Shown: piece by piece, positions 1 to 7,130 of the stretch
Layout of the letters: the number at the start of each line of letters is the position of its first letter
How positions within the stretch are numbered: the stretch's first letter is position 1
Assembly: GCA_934716995.1 (NCBI GenBank)
Contig: CAKUYO010000060.1
Coordinates: 1 to 9,537 of the forward strand
Direction of reading: 5' to 3'
DNA length: 9,537 bases
From: an uncultured Bacteroidales bacterium
Lineage (GTDB): Bacteria > Bacteroidota > Bacteroidia > Bacteroidales > Paludibacteraceae
Translations under genes and position numbers: made by a program
Notes under the pieces: model-generated
What the model was told of the DNA's origin: nothing
What the model saw: only the letters and a program-made list of their open reading frames with translations
Database searches by the model: none

Positions 1-1306
1 TGTCAATGCTTGCCTTACCCCATGAAGCCGAAAGGGTAGATTTTGAAACAGTTACCGTCTCCCCCACTCTTACGGTCTTAAATCTGAGCATATCTATGTC
101 ATTGGAATCCAAGACAATGTTTGTTGCAGATGTGGTCCTGCCGCTGATCGAGCTTGACCAGAAGCAATCGCTGAACATGTCCTCATTTGCTCCGAAGCCA
201 ACAAGACCGTTACCCGTAGCATTGCATTTCAACGCGACGAGCACATAGTTGTTAATATATTTTGCATTGCTTGATGTTGTTCCCGCAAGTCCGCCGACGT
301 AATCCGAGGACTTACCTCCAACAACATTACCCGATGCGAAGCTGTTAGAAATTGTACCTGAGTTTGAACCCGCAATTCCGCCGTAAACAGTTTTACCTGA
401 AAGGTTGGAAGCGATGTACTCGCCAATGTTTACCGCAGATACGCGAGTAATCTTTCCGCTGTTCTCGCCGACAATTGCTCCAATCGTGCCGTTACCGCTG
501 ATAGTATGTGACGAAGCGGTAGCACCGTTTGTGTTCGACTGCTTACCGATAACCTTAACGCCTGAAACTGTTCCTGAATTCATCGCAACCGCAAGACCTG
601 CTTTTGCAGCATTTCTCATGGAAAGAATCGGATTTCGAATTTCGCAGTCCAAAATCTGACCGTCATTTTCAGAAACAAGCACAGAACAATTTTTTGAATC
701 TGTATTGACATTGATAACGCAGTTTTCAACCACAAGATTTTTTATAACAGAGTTGCTGTTAATGTAGCCGAAAATTGCAAAATTCTCGCCCCTGGTAAAT
801 GTGACATTAAGACCTTTTATCTTATGTCCGTTACCGTCAAGGTTGATGTATACATTTTTTGAAGCGGAGCTGAGATTTTTGCTTACGGATATAAGCGATC
901 CCGAATAAACAGAATTTGAAGTGAAATCATCAGCGCTTACTCCGGAAAGGTCAATATCTGCTGTTAATTTAAAAAATTTGTTTGCTGAAGTCGTAAGATT
1001 GACCTTATCCTGAATTTTAAGGAAGTCAAACGCATCAGAAATAATATACGGATCCGAAGCAGTTCCGCTTCCCTTGTTCTCTGTTGAAAGTGCGCCGCCC
1101 TCTGTTGCAACTGTCGTGGTCTGAATCGCGCCGCCTTCCTGAGAAACCGTCGTGGAGGAGCTTGTCGTGGAGGAAGAAGTTACAGTTGTAGAACCGAATG
1201 TGTTTCCCTCATTAACTGCGAGAGATGACGCAATTCCGGTTGACGACAGCAACACTGCTACGCTGAGCAACGTTACCGCAACCCTTTCTAATCTCCTTTT
1301 AATCAT
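1..1306 (-). CDS. Secreted GLUG-repeat beta-helix surface protein, N-terminal part (3' end outside window)
   Basis: An open frame of 435 codons runs from ATG 1306 to the window edge without a stop. It begins MIKRRLERVA with a hydrophobic core at about 9-28 and a probable Sec cleavage near Ala30 (ASSLA-VNEG). A Ser/Thr/Gly linker (about 35-80) leads to GSGTASDPYIISDAFDFL (79-96), the entry motif of GLUG-type surface proteins. The usual order then follows: FKLTADIDLSG (112-122), YINLDGNGHKIKGL, AIFGYI..IKNLVVENC, then GLUG units such as GAIVGENSGKITR, YGGIAGSNSGTISNSFASG and YVGGLAGTTSS, and a unit end at DCFWSSS. Such parallel beta-helix proteins are cell-wall or extracellular adhesin-like proteins; the anchor would be in the missing C-terminus. 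The signal is an ordinary Sec type without TYAWF, so it is not an obvious substrate of the SipW-like peptidase encoded upstream. Function beyond surface display is unknown. Confidence 0.85.
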   Translation of the reverse strand, partial: MIKRRLERVAVTLLSVAVLLSSTGIASSLAVNEGNTFGSTTVTSSSTTSSSTTVSQEGGAIQTTTVATEGGALSTENKGSGTASDPYIISDAFDFLKIQDKVNLTTSANKFFKLTADIDLSGVSADDFTSNSVYSGSLISVSKNLSSASKNVYINLDGNGHKIKGLNVTFTRGENFAIFGYINSNSVIKNLVVENCVINVNTDSKNCSVLVSENDGQILDCEIRNPILSMRNAAKAGLAVAMNSGTVSGVKVIGKQSNTNGATASSHTISGNGTIGAIVGENSGKITRVSAVNIGEYIASNLSGKTVYGGIAGSNSGTISNSFASGNVVGGKSSDYVGGLAGTTSSNAKYINNYVLVALKCNATGNGLVGFGANEDMFSDCFWSSSISGRTTSATNIVLDSNDIDMLRFKTVRVGETVTVSKSTLSASWGKASID

Positions 1307-1313
1307 AATAAAA

Positions 1314-1318
1314 CCTCC
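1314..1318 (-). promoter_or_regulatory. Shine-Dalgarno GGAGG of the GLUG-protein gene
   Basis: GGAGG ends 7 nt before the ATG at 1306 and establishes that start for an otherwise incomplete reading frame. Confidence 0.8.
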
Positions 1319-1369
1319 ACTGTGTTTGCCATCTCTGCTCCACGATTCAAAAATGACACTTTAACTTAT

Positions 1370-1375
1370 ATTATA
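1370..1375 (-). promoter_or_regulatory. Candidate -10 element for the GLUG-protein gene
   Basis: A consensus TATAAT on the minus strand immediately follows the DUF2357-gene stop, about 64 nt before the next ATG. No good -35 is present at 16-18 bp (ATAAAG or GATAAA at best), so this is a weak call. It would give the surface-protein gene its own promoter. Confidence 0.3.
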
Positions 1376-3529
1376 TCAGCCGTTTTTTGCGGCTTTATCT
1401 GCTTTGAGCTTCTCAGCCTTTGCCTTTGCACGCTCTCGCGCAAGCTGTTCCTGAGCCTTAGCCTTCGCTCTCGCCTTTTCGCGCGCTATACGCTCTTTCT
1501 CTTTTGCTCTCTCTTTGGCGAGACGCTCCTGCTCTTTGATTTTCTCTCGTGCGATGCGTTCTTTTTCTTTCGCCTTTTCTTTGGCTATGCGCTGTTTTTC
1601 AGCTTCGGCAGCTCTCATTTTTGCAATGCGCTCTTTTTCCTTAGCTTTTGCTTTCTCTTTAGCCGCCTTCTCTTTTTCTTTGGCTTTTTCTCTTGCTATG
1701 CGATCTTTTTCGGCCTGTGCGGCTTTGGCGGCGGCAGCTTTCTGCTTTGCCTTCTCTTTAGCCAGACGTTCCTTTTCAGCTTGAGCGGCCTTTGCTTCGG
1801 CTTCCTTTTGCTTCGCTTTTTCCTTAGCAAGTCTTTCCTTTTCTTTGGCCTTTTCCTTGGCTATGCGATCCTTTTCAGCCTGAGCGGCTTTAGCGGCAGC
1901 GGCTCTTTGCTTCTCTTTTTCTTTTGCAAGACGCTCTTTCTCAGCCTGTGCAGCTCTTGCTTTTGCAATCGCCGCCTTTTCTCTCTGCTTAGCGGCTTCT
2001 GCCTTTTCCTTAGCCTTTTGGGCGGCAAGCTCTTTGGCTTTGCGCTCCCTTTCTTTCGCCTTTGCCTTGGCGGCCTTTTCTTTCTCTATCTTTGCAAGCT
2101 TTGCCGCCTTTTCTCTTGCTATGCGCATTTCTTCACGCTGCTTTTCCTTTGCAATACGAGCTTCTTCCTGCGCCTTGAGCTTTGCGGCTCTCTCTTTTTC
2201 TTTTCTTGCTTTTTCTTTGGCGAGAGCTTTTTCCTTGGCGATACGAGCCTTCTCGCGCTCCTTTTCCCTCTTGAGTCTTTGCTTCTCTTTTTCCTTTTCT
2301 TTTCTGATTCTCTCTTTCTCTCTCGCTATGCGGCGGCGCTCCATTTCTTTTTCGTGAGCGATCTTCGCCTTGATTTTATCTTCAATGGCCTTCTTGCGTG
2401 CATTCTCTGCATCAAGTGCGCGCTGAATAGCCTCCTGAATCTTCTTTTCGCCTTCGATCTTCTTGCGGCTGACACGTTTAACCTCATCGACAAAGACACG
2501 CTGGATCTCTACTTCCTCCATGTCGTAGTCCATGACAAGCTCTTCAGCCAATCTCTTAAGAAGTTTTGGCTTAAGCTTACGCTTTTTCTGCTTACCGACG
2601 GCATCCTCAGAAAGGGTGTTTGCCTTAAGCATCATATAATTCATTGCAGTCATACGATTAAGCTGATCCATGTATTCTTCGCTGACCATATCGTTTGACT
2701 CTTTAACCGTAATTTCATAACCCAACTCATTGTACGACTGGATAAATTGCCACAATTTAAGACATGCACGGAAATTGGGGTTCTTCTGAATAGCGTTCGT
2801 TCTCATGATAGGCGGTCTGACAGGAACGCAGTTCCTGAGCTCCTTCATGAAAGAGGAATTTGCATACTCATTGATAATTCTCTTAACTCTTTCAATACGC
2901 TGGAAAGCCGTTGCATTCTCGCCCTCGGGACCTGCCTCACCGCCGATATCGCTTCCTGCTGACTGTGCCGAGACTTCAAGCTTATACTGAATCTTTTCGC
3001 GGCCTCTTGTGAAATCGCTTTCCATCTTAAGCGATGCCATGTTATCATCATCCGAAATGTTGAAAAGGACATTATATCTTACATCAATAAATCGAACAAG
3101 ATTCTGCATAAGCGTGAAAACGAATCTGTTTTCATAAACCTCATAGCTCTCCTCACGGAAAACATTAAGGATCTGGTTCGGGGTAACATCGTCGCCCTCA
3201 ACCTTTGCAATCATATTGGTGTGCTGAGCAAGATGGCGTATCGATTCGTTGGTGATCTTCCTTGCACGCTCAATAGGAACTATTTCTTCTTCCTGAACAA
3301 TGAACTTTCTGGGAACACGAATGATATTGTCAAGGGGGATAATACAAGCTTCGATTTCCTCAACCCATTTGAGATCAATCTTCTTATCAAAATATCTGTT
3401 GAACAAGGAATAGCTGTTCGTACCGCTCTTGATGGCAGTATCCATTTCATCATAGAACTCGCTGTCAGCGGTTGCGGACGCAAGATAGTCCTTGTATTCA
3501 AGATATAATTCAAGATACGATTTGTTCAT
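1376..3529 (-). CDS. DUF2357-like protein with very long charged helical C-terminus
   Basis: A 717-residue protein. Residues 1 to about 265 resemble the DUF2357 domain that accompanies McrB-like ATPases: an ENRF core motif (133-136) in YEVYENRFVFTLMQNL, and PPIMRTNAIQKNPNFRACLKLW (239-260 region). In relatives this domain is usually followed by a PD-(D/E)XK nuclease. Here, after about residue 300, I see no nuclease motif; instead a Lys/Glu/Arg/Ala-rich sequence runs from about 355 to the end with virtually no Gly, Pro, Cys or aromatic residues. Its RIAKEKxKEKER pattern suggests a single alpha helix or a long coiled coil of roughly 50 nm if fully extended (about 0.15 nm per residue). It contains a 55-residue duplication. 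It is the likely partner of the membrane ATPase encoded immediately upstream. Possible roles, all inference: a rigid cytoplasmic rod, a scaffold, or a nucleic-acid- or membrane-binding arm. The DUF2357 call rests on motif recall and was not searched. Confidence 0.78.
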   Translation of the reverse strand: MNKSYLELYLEYKDYLASATADSEFYDEMDTAIKSGTNSYSLFNRYFDKKIDLKWVEEIEACIIPLDNIIRVPRKFIVQEEEIVPIERARKITNESIRHLAQHTNMIAKVEGDDVTPNQILNVFREESYEVYENRFVFTLMQNLVRFIDVRYNVLFNISDDDNMASLKMESDFTRGREKIQYKLEVSAQSAGSDIGGEAGPEGENATAFQRIERVKRIINEYANSSFMKELRNCVPVRPPIMRTNAIQKNPNFRACLKLWQFIQSYNELGYEITVKESNDMVSEEYMDQLNRMTAMNYMMLKANTLSEDAVGKQKKRKLKPKLLKRLAEELVMDYDMEEVEIQRVFVDEVKRVSRKKIEGEKKIQEAIQRALDAENARKKAIEDKIKAKIAHEKEMERRRIAREKERIRKEKEKEKQRLKREKEREKARIAKEKALAKEKARKEKERAAKLKAQEEARIAKEKQREEMRIAREKAAKLAKIEKEKAAKAKAKERERKAKELAAQKAKEKAEAAKQREKAAIAKARAAQAEKERLAKEKEKQRAAAAKAAQAEKDRIAKEKAKEKERLAKEKAKQKEAEAKAAQAEKERLAKEKAKQKAAAAKAAQAEKDRIAREKAKEKEKAAKEKAKAKEKERIAKMRAAEAEKQRIAKEKAKEKERIAREKIKEQERLAKERAKEKERIAREKARAKAKAQEQLARERAKAKAEKLKADKAAKNG
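1379..2470 (-). repeat. Low-complexity K/E/R/A helix coding region
   Basis: About 360 codons encode almost only Lys, Glu, Ala, Arg, Gln, Ile and Leu in recurring R[IL]AKEKAKEKE blocks. The coding strand is accordingly purine-rich, which leaves a long stop-free pyrimidine-rich frame on the opposite strand. A 165-bp unit is duplicated in tandem at 1790-1954 and 1625-1789, both beginning AAQAEKERLAKEK and containing a second AAQAEKDRIA block 22 residues in. Confidence 0.85.
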
Positions 3530-3538
3530 TAAGTATAG

Positions 3539-3545
3539 CCCCTTT
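3539..3545 (-). promoter_or_regulatory. Shine-Dalgarno AAAGGGG that favours ATG 3529
   Basis: AAAGGGG lies 9 nt before the ATG at 3529. The alternative in-frame TTG at 3550 has no ribosome binding site at a useful distance and would place this purine run inside the gene. Confidence 0.65.
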
Positions 3546-3573
3546 GACAAAAGTTATAATAACGGTTTCGGGA

Positions 3574-5121
3574 TTACATAAGTCTCTTAAGGAGCTGGAG
3601 ATACTCTTTACACTCGTTCATGTTTGCCTTGCCGAAGTGCTTATTGAGATATGTAACAAGTCCGTCGATTTCATCACGGATAAAGGAAAGGTTCAAGCTT
3701 TCGAACTTACGGAAAACCTTCTTTGCAAGAACGAAGTCAATACCGTCAATTTCTGTACCGCCGCAGCCGACATATGCCGGAACAAATTCCTTAAGCTGCT
3801 TAACAATACGGTTACCGAAAGCAAGACGGAAGTGTTCAATAACATAATCGTCAAGCTCTTCGATCTTCTTAAGGTTTTCATCTGATACTTTGTACTTTGT
3901 CTGGCACTCGCGGAACATGCCCTCAAGATGCTTGTAGCTGAGGTTGAGCTCCTCTGTATAGGGTGCCTCAAAGAACTTACCTTTACTGTTAAGGTCGATC
4001 GGAATAGCACGGTCGTAAACCTTATCGGAAACGGCAAATGTCGAGTCGTCGTTGTTGATTGTGCCGATATACCACATGTTTTCGGGAAGTCTGAGCTTAC
4101 CGTCGATAACGTGCTTCGGGTCGGTCGGCCATACGCTGGGAACGAGGGATACAACCCACTCATCTCGTGACGGCATTTCAAGAATTGAGAGAAGCTCGGC
4201 GAAGTAATACTCAACACGAGCGATATTCATTTCGTCAAGAACCGTTACGAAAATTTCCTCTTTAAATGTAGCTTCATACATTTTCTTAAGAACTTCTGTC
4301 TCGTTAAAGCGCTTTGTAAATTCATTAAAGTAACCGAAGATTTCGGTACGGTCACGCCATGACGGCTGAACCGATGCGATCGTAACAGGGTTTCTGAGGA
4401 ATTTACCCCATGCATAAGCAAGTGATGTTTTACCTGTACCTGAAATACCCTGAAGAATTATAAGTCTTGTTGAAGCAAATGCCGAAAGGAAAAGTCTGAT
4501 GATCTTGATTTCATAGAAAAGACCGAGACGTGAACATGCAAAGTTACGGAATCTGTCGCAGATTTCGGGAAGAGTAATTTCATTATCGAATTCGGGAGCA
4601 ACATAATTCTCAATCTCGAGATCGACCTGAGTACACTTGTAGAAACGGCTGTAATCATCGGCAGTCTTGTCAATCTCGCCGTCCTTCTTCTCCTCATCGG
4701 TTGCCTCGCCGTTTTCGTCATACGGACTCTCACCGGGATTAAGGCCGAGCTGAGAAACCTTCATGGCAAGAATTCGCTCTTTTTCGTTGTTGAGCTTAAT
4801 AACCTCACGATTGAGATTACCGACTTCCATAAGAAGTTCTTCCTGGTCAACAAGGGTTTTTCTGACTCTGACATACTTCTTGATGAGAACAACAACAAGT
4901 ATAACGATTGCCGCAAGAACCGCAACTGTTGCTATAATTGCCACAACTGCAAGAAGCCAGTCAACAATAGTAAACTTGCCTGACCAAGCCTTAAATATCT
5001 TTATGTACTGCGGAATGTTAAAAATGTTGGCAATGCCAAGGCCGATTCCCTTAAAAATACCCCAGACACCTTTAACGAAAAACTGATTTAAAAATTCTGC
5101 AAGGAACTTTGTGATTGTCAT
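3574..5121 (-). CDS. Membrane-anchored McrB/MoxR-like AAA+ ATPase
   Basis: A 515-residue AAA+ protein. An N-terminal amphipathic region is followed by a strong membrane helix at about 51-81 and a coiled-coil-like linker (85-122). An acidic, probably disordered stretch spans about 128-155, and the ATPase domain starts near 180. Walker A is GISGTGKT (225-232), Walker B VTVLDEMN (292-299) followed by ARVEYYFAELLSILE, sensor 1 GTINNDD (353-359), and VYDRA (368-372) carries a probable arginine finger. The LDEMNxARVEYYF and GTxNxD signatures are those of McrB-like ATPases that pair with McrC or DUF2357 partners. Ordinary McrB is soluble and has an N-terminal DNA-reading domain; here that is replaced by a membrane anchor, so DNA recognition is not evident. 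The next gene, 44 nt downstream, encodes a DUF2357-like partner. Nucleotide preference (ATP or GTP) cannot be told. Role inferred: an envelope-attached remodelling machine or a membrane-associated defence ATPase. Confidence 0.88.
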   Translation of the reverse strand: MTITKFLAEFLNQFFVKGVWGIFKGIGLGIANIFNIPQYIKIFKAWSGKFTIVDWLLAVVAIIATVAVLAAIVILVVVLIKKYVRVRKTLVDQEELLMEVGNLNREVIKLNNEKERILAMKVSQLGLNPGESPYDENGEATDEEKKDGEIDKTADDYSRFYKCTQVDLEIENYVAPEFDNEITLPEICDRFRNFACSRLGLFYEIKIIRLFLSAFASTRLIILQGISGTGKTSLAYAWGKFLRNPVTIASVQPSWRDRTEIFGYFNEFTKRFNETEVLKKMYEATFKEEIFVTVLDEMNIARVEYYFAELLSILEMPSRDEWVVSLVPSVWPTDPKHVIDGKLRLPENMWYIGTINNDDSTFAVSDKVYDRAIPIDLNSKGKFFEAPYTEELNLSYKHLEGMFRECQTKYKVSDENLKKIEELDDYVIEHFRLAFGNRIVKQLKEFVPAYVGCGGTEIDGIDFVLAKKVFRKFESLNLSFIRDEIDGLVTYLNKHFGKANMNECKEYLQLLKRLM

Positions 5122-5129
5122 TTCGGTCA

Positions 5130-5134
5130 CCCTC
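5130..5134 (-). promoter_or_regulatory. Shine-Dalgarno GAGGG that favours ATG 5121
   Basis: GAGGG lies 8 nt before the ATG at 5121, whereas it directly abuts an in-frame GTG at 5130 with no spacing. The ATG is therefore the better start of the AAA+ gene. Confidence 0.65.
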
Positions 5135-5170
5135 TGTTTTTTATTAGTTTATATTGATATGAGTTGAATG

Positions 5171-5893
5171 TTATTTATCTTCTTTTTCTTGGGAGCTTTC
5201 TTTGTTCTGCTGAGCGATGTATTCTTCAATAACACGCTGTTTTGATTCTTCACTGAGATTCTCGGCTTTAGCGGTCATAAACATTGAGATAAGCTTATAT
5301 ATCTGCCAGATGAAGAACAGAGCCAACGGGATAATAATGCAAATCATAAATCCTGTTCGACTTTGAAGGAAGCTGAGTGCCGAACCGAAGTTCGCTATTT
5401 TCATTCCTGTAAGCCTGTTTCCGTTTTCATCAACACCGGAGTTGACCTGCTTTGCAATAACCTCATCAGGAAGAACATTTACCGTATCTTCCATGCCTAC
5501 TGCATCACCTGCCGTTACAAAGGCATAAACTGAACCGTCTCCCGCAAGAATAATATCAGTAATTCTATGGGTATTGTATCCTCTGATTTTCTTGCCTGCA
5601 CTTTGTCCTTCTATAATCGTCGAGTATGTAATTACATCGCCGATCTTTAATGCGCTCGGATCCTTGACTTCCTTCGAAATTATCAAATCACCGCTTCCGA
5701 ATCCCGACGGTTCGCCGGAATCCATTGAGTCAGACTGGACGGCAAAAGGCGTATATCCGAGAACATTGCCTATACCCATGTCCGAGTTCTTTGAGGTAAA
5801 CGTCATAACCGTTATGATTATTGCGATTATAATTATGATAATCAGCAAAATATCGGAAATGACACCCCAGATGCTTTTCCCTTTTTCGTTCAT
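5171..5893 (-). CDS. SipW/ER-type signal peptidase I (S26B-like)
   Basis: A 240-residue membrane serine peptidase that removes signal peptides on the outer face of the membrane. Hydrophobic helices span about 11-33 and 181-204, the usual two-helix SipW layout. Catalytic motifs are visible: QSDSM (53-57) with nucleophile Ser56, NTHRI (107-111) with His109 in place of the Lys of ordinary bacterial type I enzymes, and TAGDA (127-131) with Asp130. The His-type dyad and the ER/archaeal-like layout point to the SipW branch, which processes TasA-type proteins. The C-terminal tail (205-240) is highly charged and cytoplasmic, longer than in minimal family members. An in-frame TAA directly precedes the ATG, so this start is fixed. 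Its AGGAG is 12 nt upstream, a long spacing that may keep translation low. The only obvious local substrate is the TasA-like protein. The symbol sipW is withheld because orthology to the Bacillus gene is not shown. Confidence 0.9.
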   Translation of the reverse strand: MNEKGKSIWGVISDILLIIIIIIAIIITVMTFTSKNSDMGIGNVLGYTPFAVQSDSMDSGEPSGFGSGDLIISKEVKDPSALKIGDVITYSTIIEGQSAGKKIRGYNTHRITDIILAGDGSVYAFVTAGDAVGMEDTVNVLPDEVIAKQVNSGVDENGNRLTGMKIANFGSALSFLQSRTGFMICIIIPLALFFIWQIYKLISMFMTAKAENLSEESKQRVIEEYIAQQNKESSQEKEDK

Positions 5894-5920
5894 TTACAAC
5901 ATTCACTCCTGTATTTTTTT

Positions 5921-5964
5921 ACCTAAAAAGGTCATTTGTCGGCACAGTCAATATGCGGACAAAT
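5921..5964. repeat. Two further inverted repeats in the 174-nt intergenic gap
   Basis: ATTTGTC (5934-5940) and GACAAAT (5958-5964) form a 7-bp inverted repeat with a 17-nt spacer. Next to it ACCT/AGGT (5921-5932) forms a short 4-bp one around AAAA. Both lie just upstream of the signal peptidase ribosome binding site (CTCCT on the plus strand, 5906-5910). They could be operator half-sites or RNA stems; no function can be assigned. Confidence 0.35.
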
Positions 5965-5986
5965 CGCCCTTTTATCTCAGGGTCAA

Positions 5987-6010
5987 GGGTGACGCCGTAT
6001 GGCGTCACCC
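5987..6010 (-). promoter_or_regulatory. Perfect 10-bp hairpin between TasA-like gene and signal peptidase gene
   Basis: GGGTGACGCC and GGCGTCACCC pair without mismatch around a 4-nt loop, 57 nt after the TasA-like stop. The sequence following it in the transcript is TTGACCCTGAG, with no U-run, so it does not look like an intrinsic terminator on either strand. A CGTCAC at 6016-6024 region could compete for one arm. It may stabilise or attenuate the upstream mRNA so that the subunit is made in excess over the peptidase. Confidence 0.6.
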
Positions 6011-6067
6011 ACCCAAAGTGACGGGTTAATTCAGGATTTTGTTCCTGACGCTCTTGATAAACCGAAA

Positions 6068-6982
6068 TTAGTCTATTTCAAGAACAAGGTTGAAGTTGAT
6101 GGTTGAACCTGCGATATCATTTGCGCAGTCAACATCATTACCTTCCATCCACATGTAAACTCTTACACGGGTGATACCTGCAGCACATGTAACTCTTGCC
6201 TGTGAGGAAGTAGTTGCAAGTGTTGCTTCGAGATTATAGCAGTATTCTGTGTTAGAAACGATATTTTTATAAGTACCGTCAGTAGCAAGATTTAAACCTG
6301 CTTTTGTAAGGGGTTTTGTAGTCATTATACCGCTTGCGCCCAAAGCAGTTGCAGCTGCAGTATGGCTGGAAGCATCCAACTCGTAAACAACCTTTTTAGC
6401 TGTATTTACGCCAGGTACTACGCTCTGGATCGCAGATGCAGATGCCTTCTCAGCAACAGTACCGCAGTTTACTAGAGCGATACGCATAGCTGTAGGAAGC
6501 TCGGGGTTGCTCTCACATGTAACGCTTGATGAACCGAATTTAACAACAGTTTCATTCTTAACCTTTACAAAAAGATCAAATGCAACAAATCCGCTGCCAA
6601 CATCTGCTCTGCTGTAAGTGTCCATTCTGCCTGCATCGTTGATTGAACCGTCAAAGAATCTCGGAAGATATCCGTTTGTATTCATATTGGATGATGACGG
6701 CTTAACTGTATCAGGAATATTGTTCATATGTCCTTCGTATGCGGAGAAACGAGTTGTTGTGATACCAGCGATCTCATCAGCTGTAAGCTTTGTTGTGAAA
6801 GCTGAAGTATTAGCAGAAATCTGAATACCTTCAGGTGATGTGACGTTCAATTCCATGGACTCGACTTCAACTCTTTTTGCCATTGAGAACCATGCATATG
6901 TAGCTGACGTAAGAACGATAGCAGATACGATAAGCATTGCAATGGCAGAAATGAATGCGCGCTTTTTGAATGTCTTTTTCAT
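6068..6982 (-). CDS. TasA/CalY-like secreted surface or fibre subunit (SipW-dependent signal)
   Basis: This 304-residue protein starts MKKTFKKR, followed by a hydrophobic core (about 9-27) and TYAWF (28-32). That is the signature of TasA/camelysin-type proteins cleaved by SipW-class signal peptidases, probably after Ala30. The mature part is Ser/Thr/Asn/Ala-rich and predicted to be mostly beta, with GFVAFDLFVKVKN (131-143), MRIALVN (166-172) and a terminal RVRVYMWMEGNDVDCANDIAG (272-292). The last motif is shared with the stalk protein encoded upstream. There are five cysteines in the mature chain (156, 173, 248, 266, 286), unusual for TasA and suggestive of disulfides. There is no LPXTG motif. 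It is the expected substrate of the peptidase encoded next. In Bacillus, TasA forms extracellular biofilm fibres; fibre formation here is inferred from the family and not visible in the sequence. A less specific reading is simply a SipW-dependent exported protein. Confidence 0.82.
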   Translation of the reverse strand: MKKTFKKRAFISAIAMLIVSAIVLTSATYAWFSMAKRVEVESMELNVTSPEGIQISANTSAFTTKLTADEIAGITTTRFSAYEGHMNNIPDTVKPSSSNMNTNGYLPRFFDGSINDAGRMDTYSRADVGSGFVAFDLFVKVKNETVVKFGSSSVTCESNPELPTAMRIALVNCGTVAEKASASAIQSVVPGVNTAKKVVYELDASSHTAAATALGASGIMTTKPLTKAGLNLATDGTYKNIVSNTEYCYNLEATLATTSSQARVTCAAGITRVRVYMWMEGNDVDCANDIAGSTINFNLVLEID

Positions 6983-6990
6983 TATCTTTA

Positions 6991-6995
6991 CCTCC
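6991..6995 (-). promoter_or_regulatory. Shine-Dalgarno GGAGG that sets the TasA-like start
   Basis: GGAGG ends 8 nt before the ATG at 6982. A possible upstream in-frame ATG at 6997 overlaps this site itself and so would have no ribosome binding site of its own; the 6982 start also gives a normal signal peptide beginning MKKTFKKR. Confidence 0.85.
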
Positions 6996-7011
6996 ATAAA
7001 GATTTCATGCC

Positions 7012-7036
7012 TTGGCGACCGTTAACGCGCCGCCAA
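7012..7036. promoter_or_regulatory. Inverted repeat in the leader of the TasA-like gene
   Basis: TTGGCG at 7012-7017 and CGCCAA at 7031-7036 are exact inverted copies enclosing the palindrome CGTTAACG (7020-7027). It sits 30 nt upstream of the TasA-like start codon, in the 148-nt gap after the stalk gene. It could be a repressor or activator operator or a 5'UTR hairpin. No confident promoter is visible in the gap; TAAAAT-like sequence occurs upstream on the minus strand but lacks a recognisable -35. Confidence 0.35.
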
Positions 7037-7130
7037 ACGCATAATTTTATCCAAAGTGTTTCTGACTTTTTGAATTCAGTATTTGCTCAATGAATTTGAT
7101 ATGAAAGGAATAAACTTCCCGTCACCAAGT

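Noticed and set aside
1379..1393. GCCG/CGGC hairpin at the end of the DUF2357-like gene as a terminator
   Set aside because: The stem is only 4 bp, lies before the stop codon, and no U-run follows in the transcript.
1322..2698. A 458-codon open frame on the plus strand, rich in Phe, Leu, Ser and Cys, looking like a membrane protein
   Set aside because: It is exactly antisense to the Lys/Glu/Arg/Ala low-complexity helix; purine-rich coding sequence gives a stop-poor pyrimidine-rich complement. It has no convincing ribosome binding site, and the minus strand carries the recognisable domain.
3574..5121. Annotation of the AAA+ gene as restriction subunit mcrB
   Set aside because: The ATPase motifs fit, but the N-terminus is a membrane anchor and no McrC-type nuclease is encoded nearby, so a restriction role is not supported.
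5148..5153. TATAAA as a -10 box for the AAA+ gene
   Set aside because: The gap is only 49 nt and AT-rich, and no -35 is found at 16-18 bp; close spacing to the peptidase gene makes co-transcription the simpler reading.
6983..6997. Start of the TasA-like protein at the upstream ATG (6997)
   Set aside because: That ATG overlaps the GGAGG of the downstream ATG and has no ribosome binding site; the shorter form gives a standard signal peptide.
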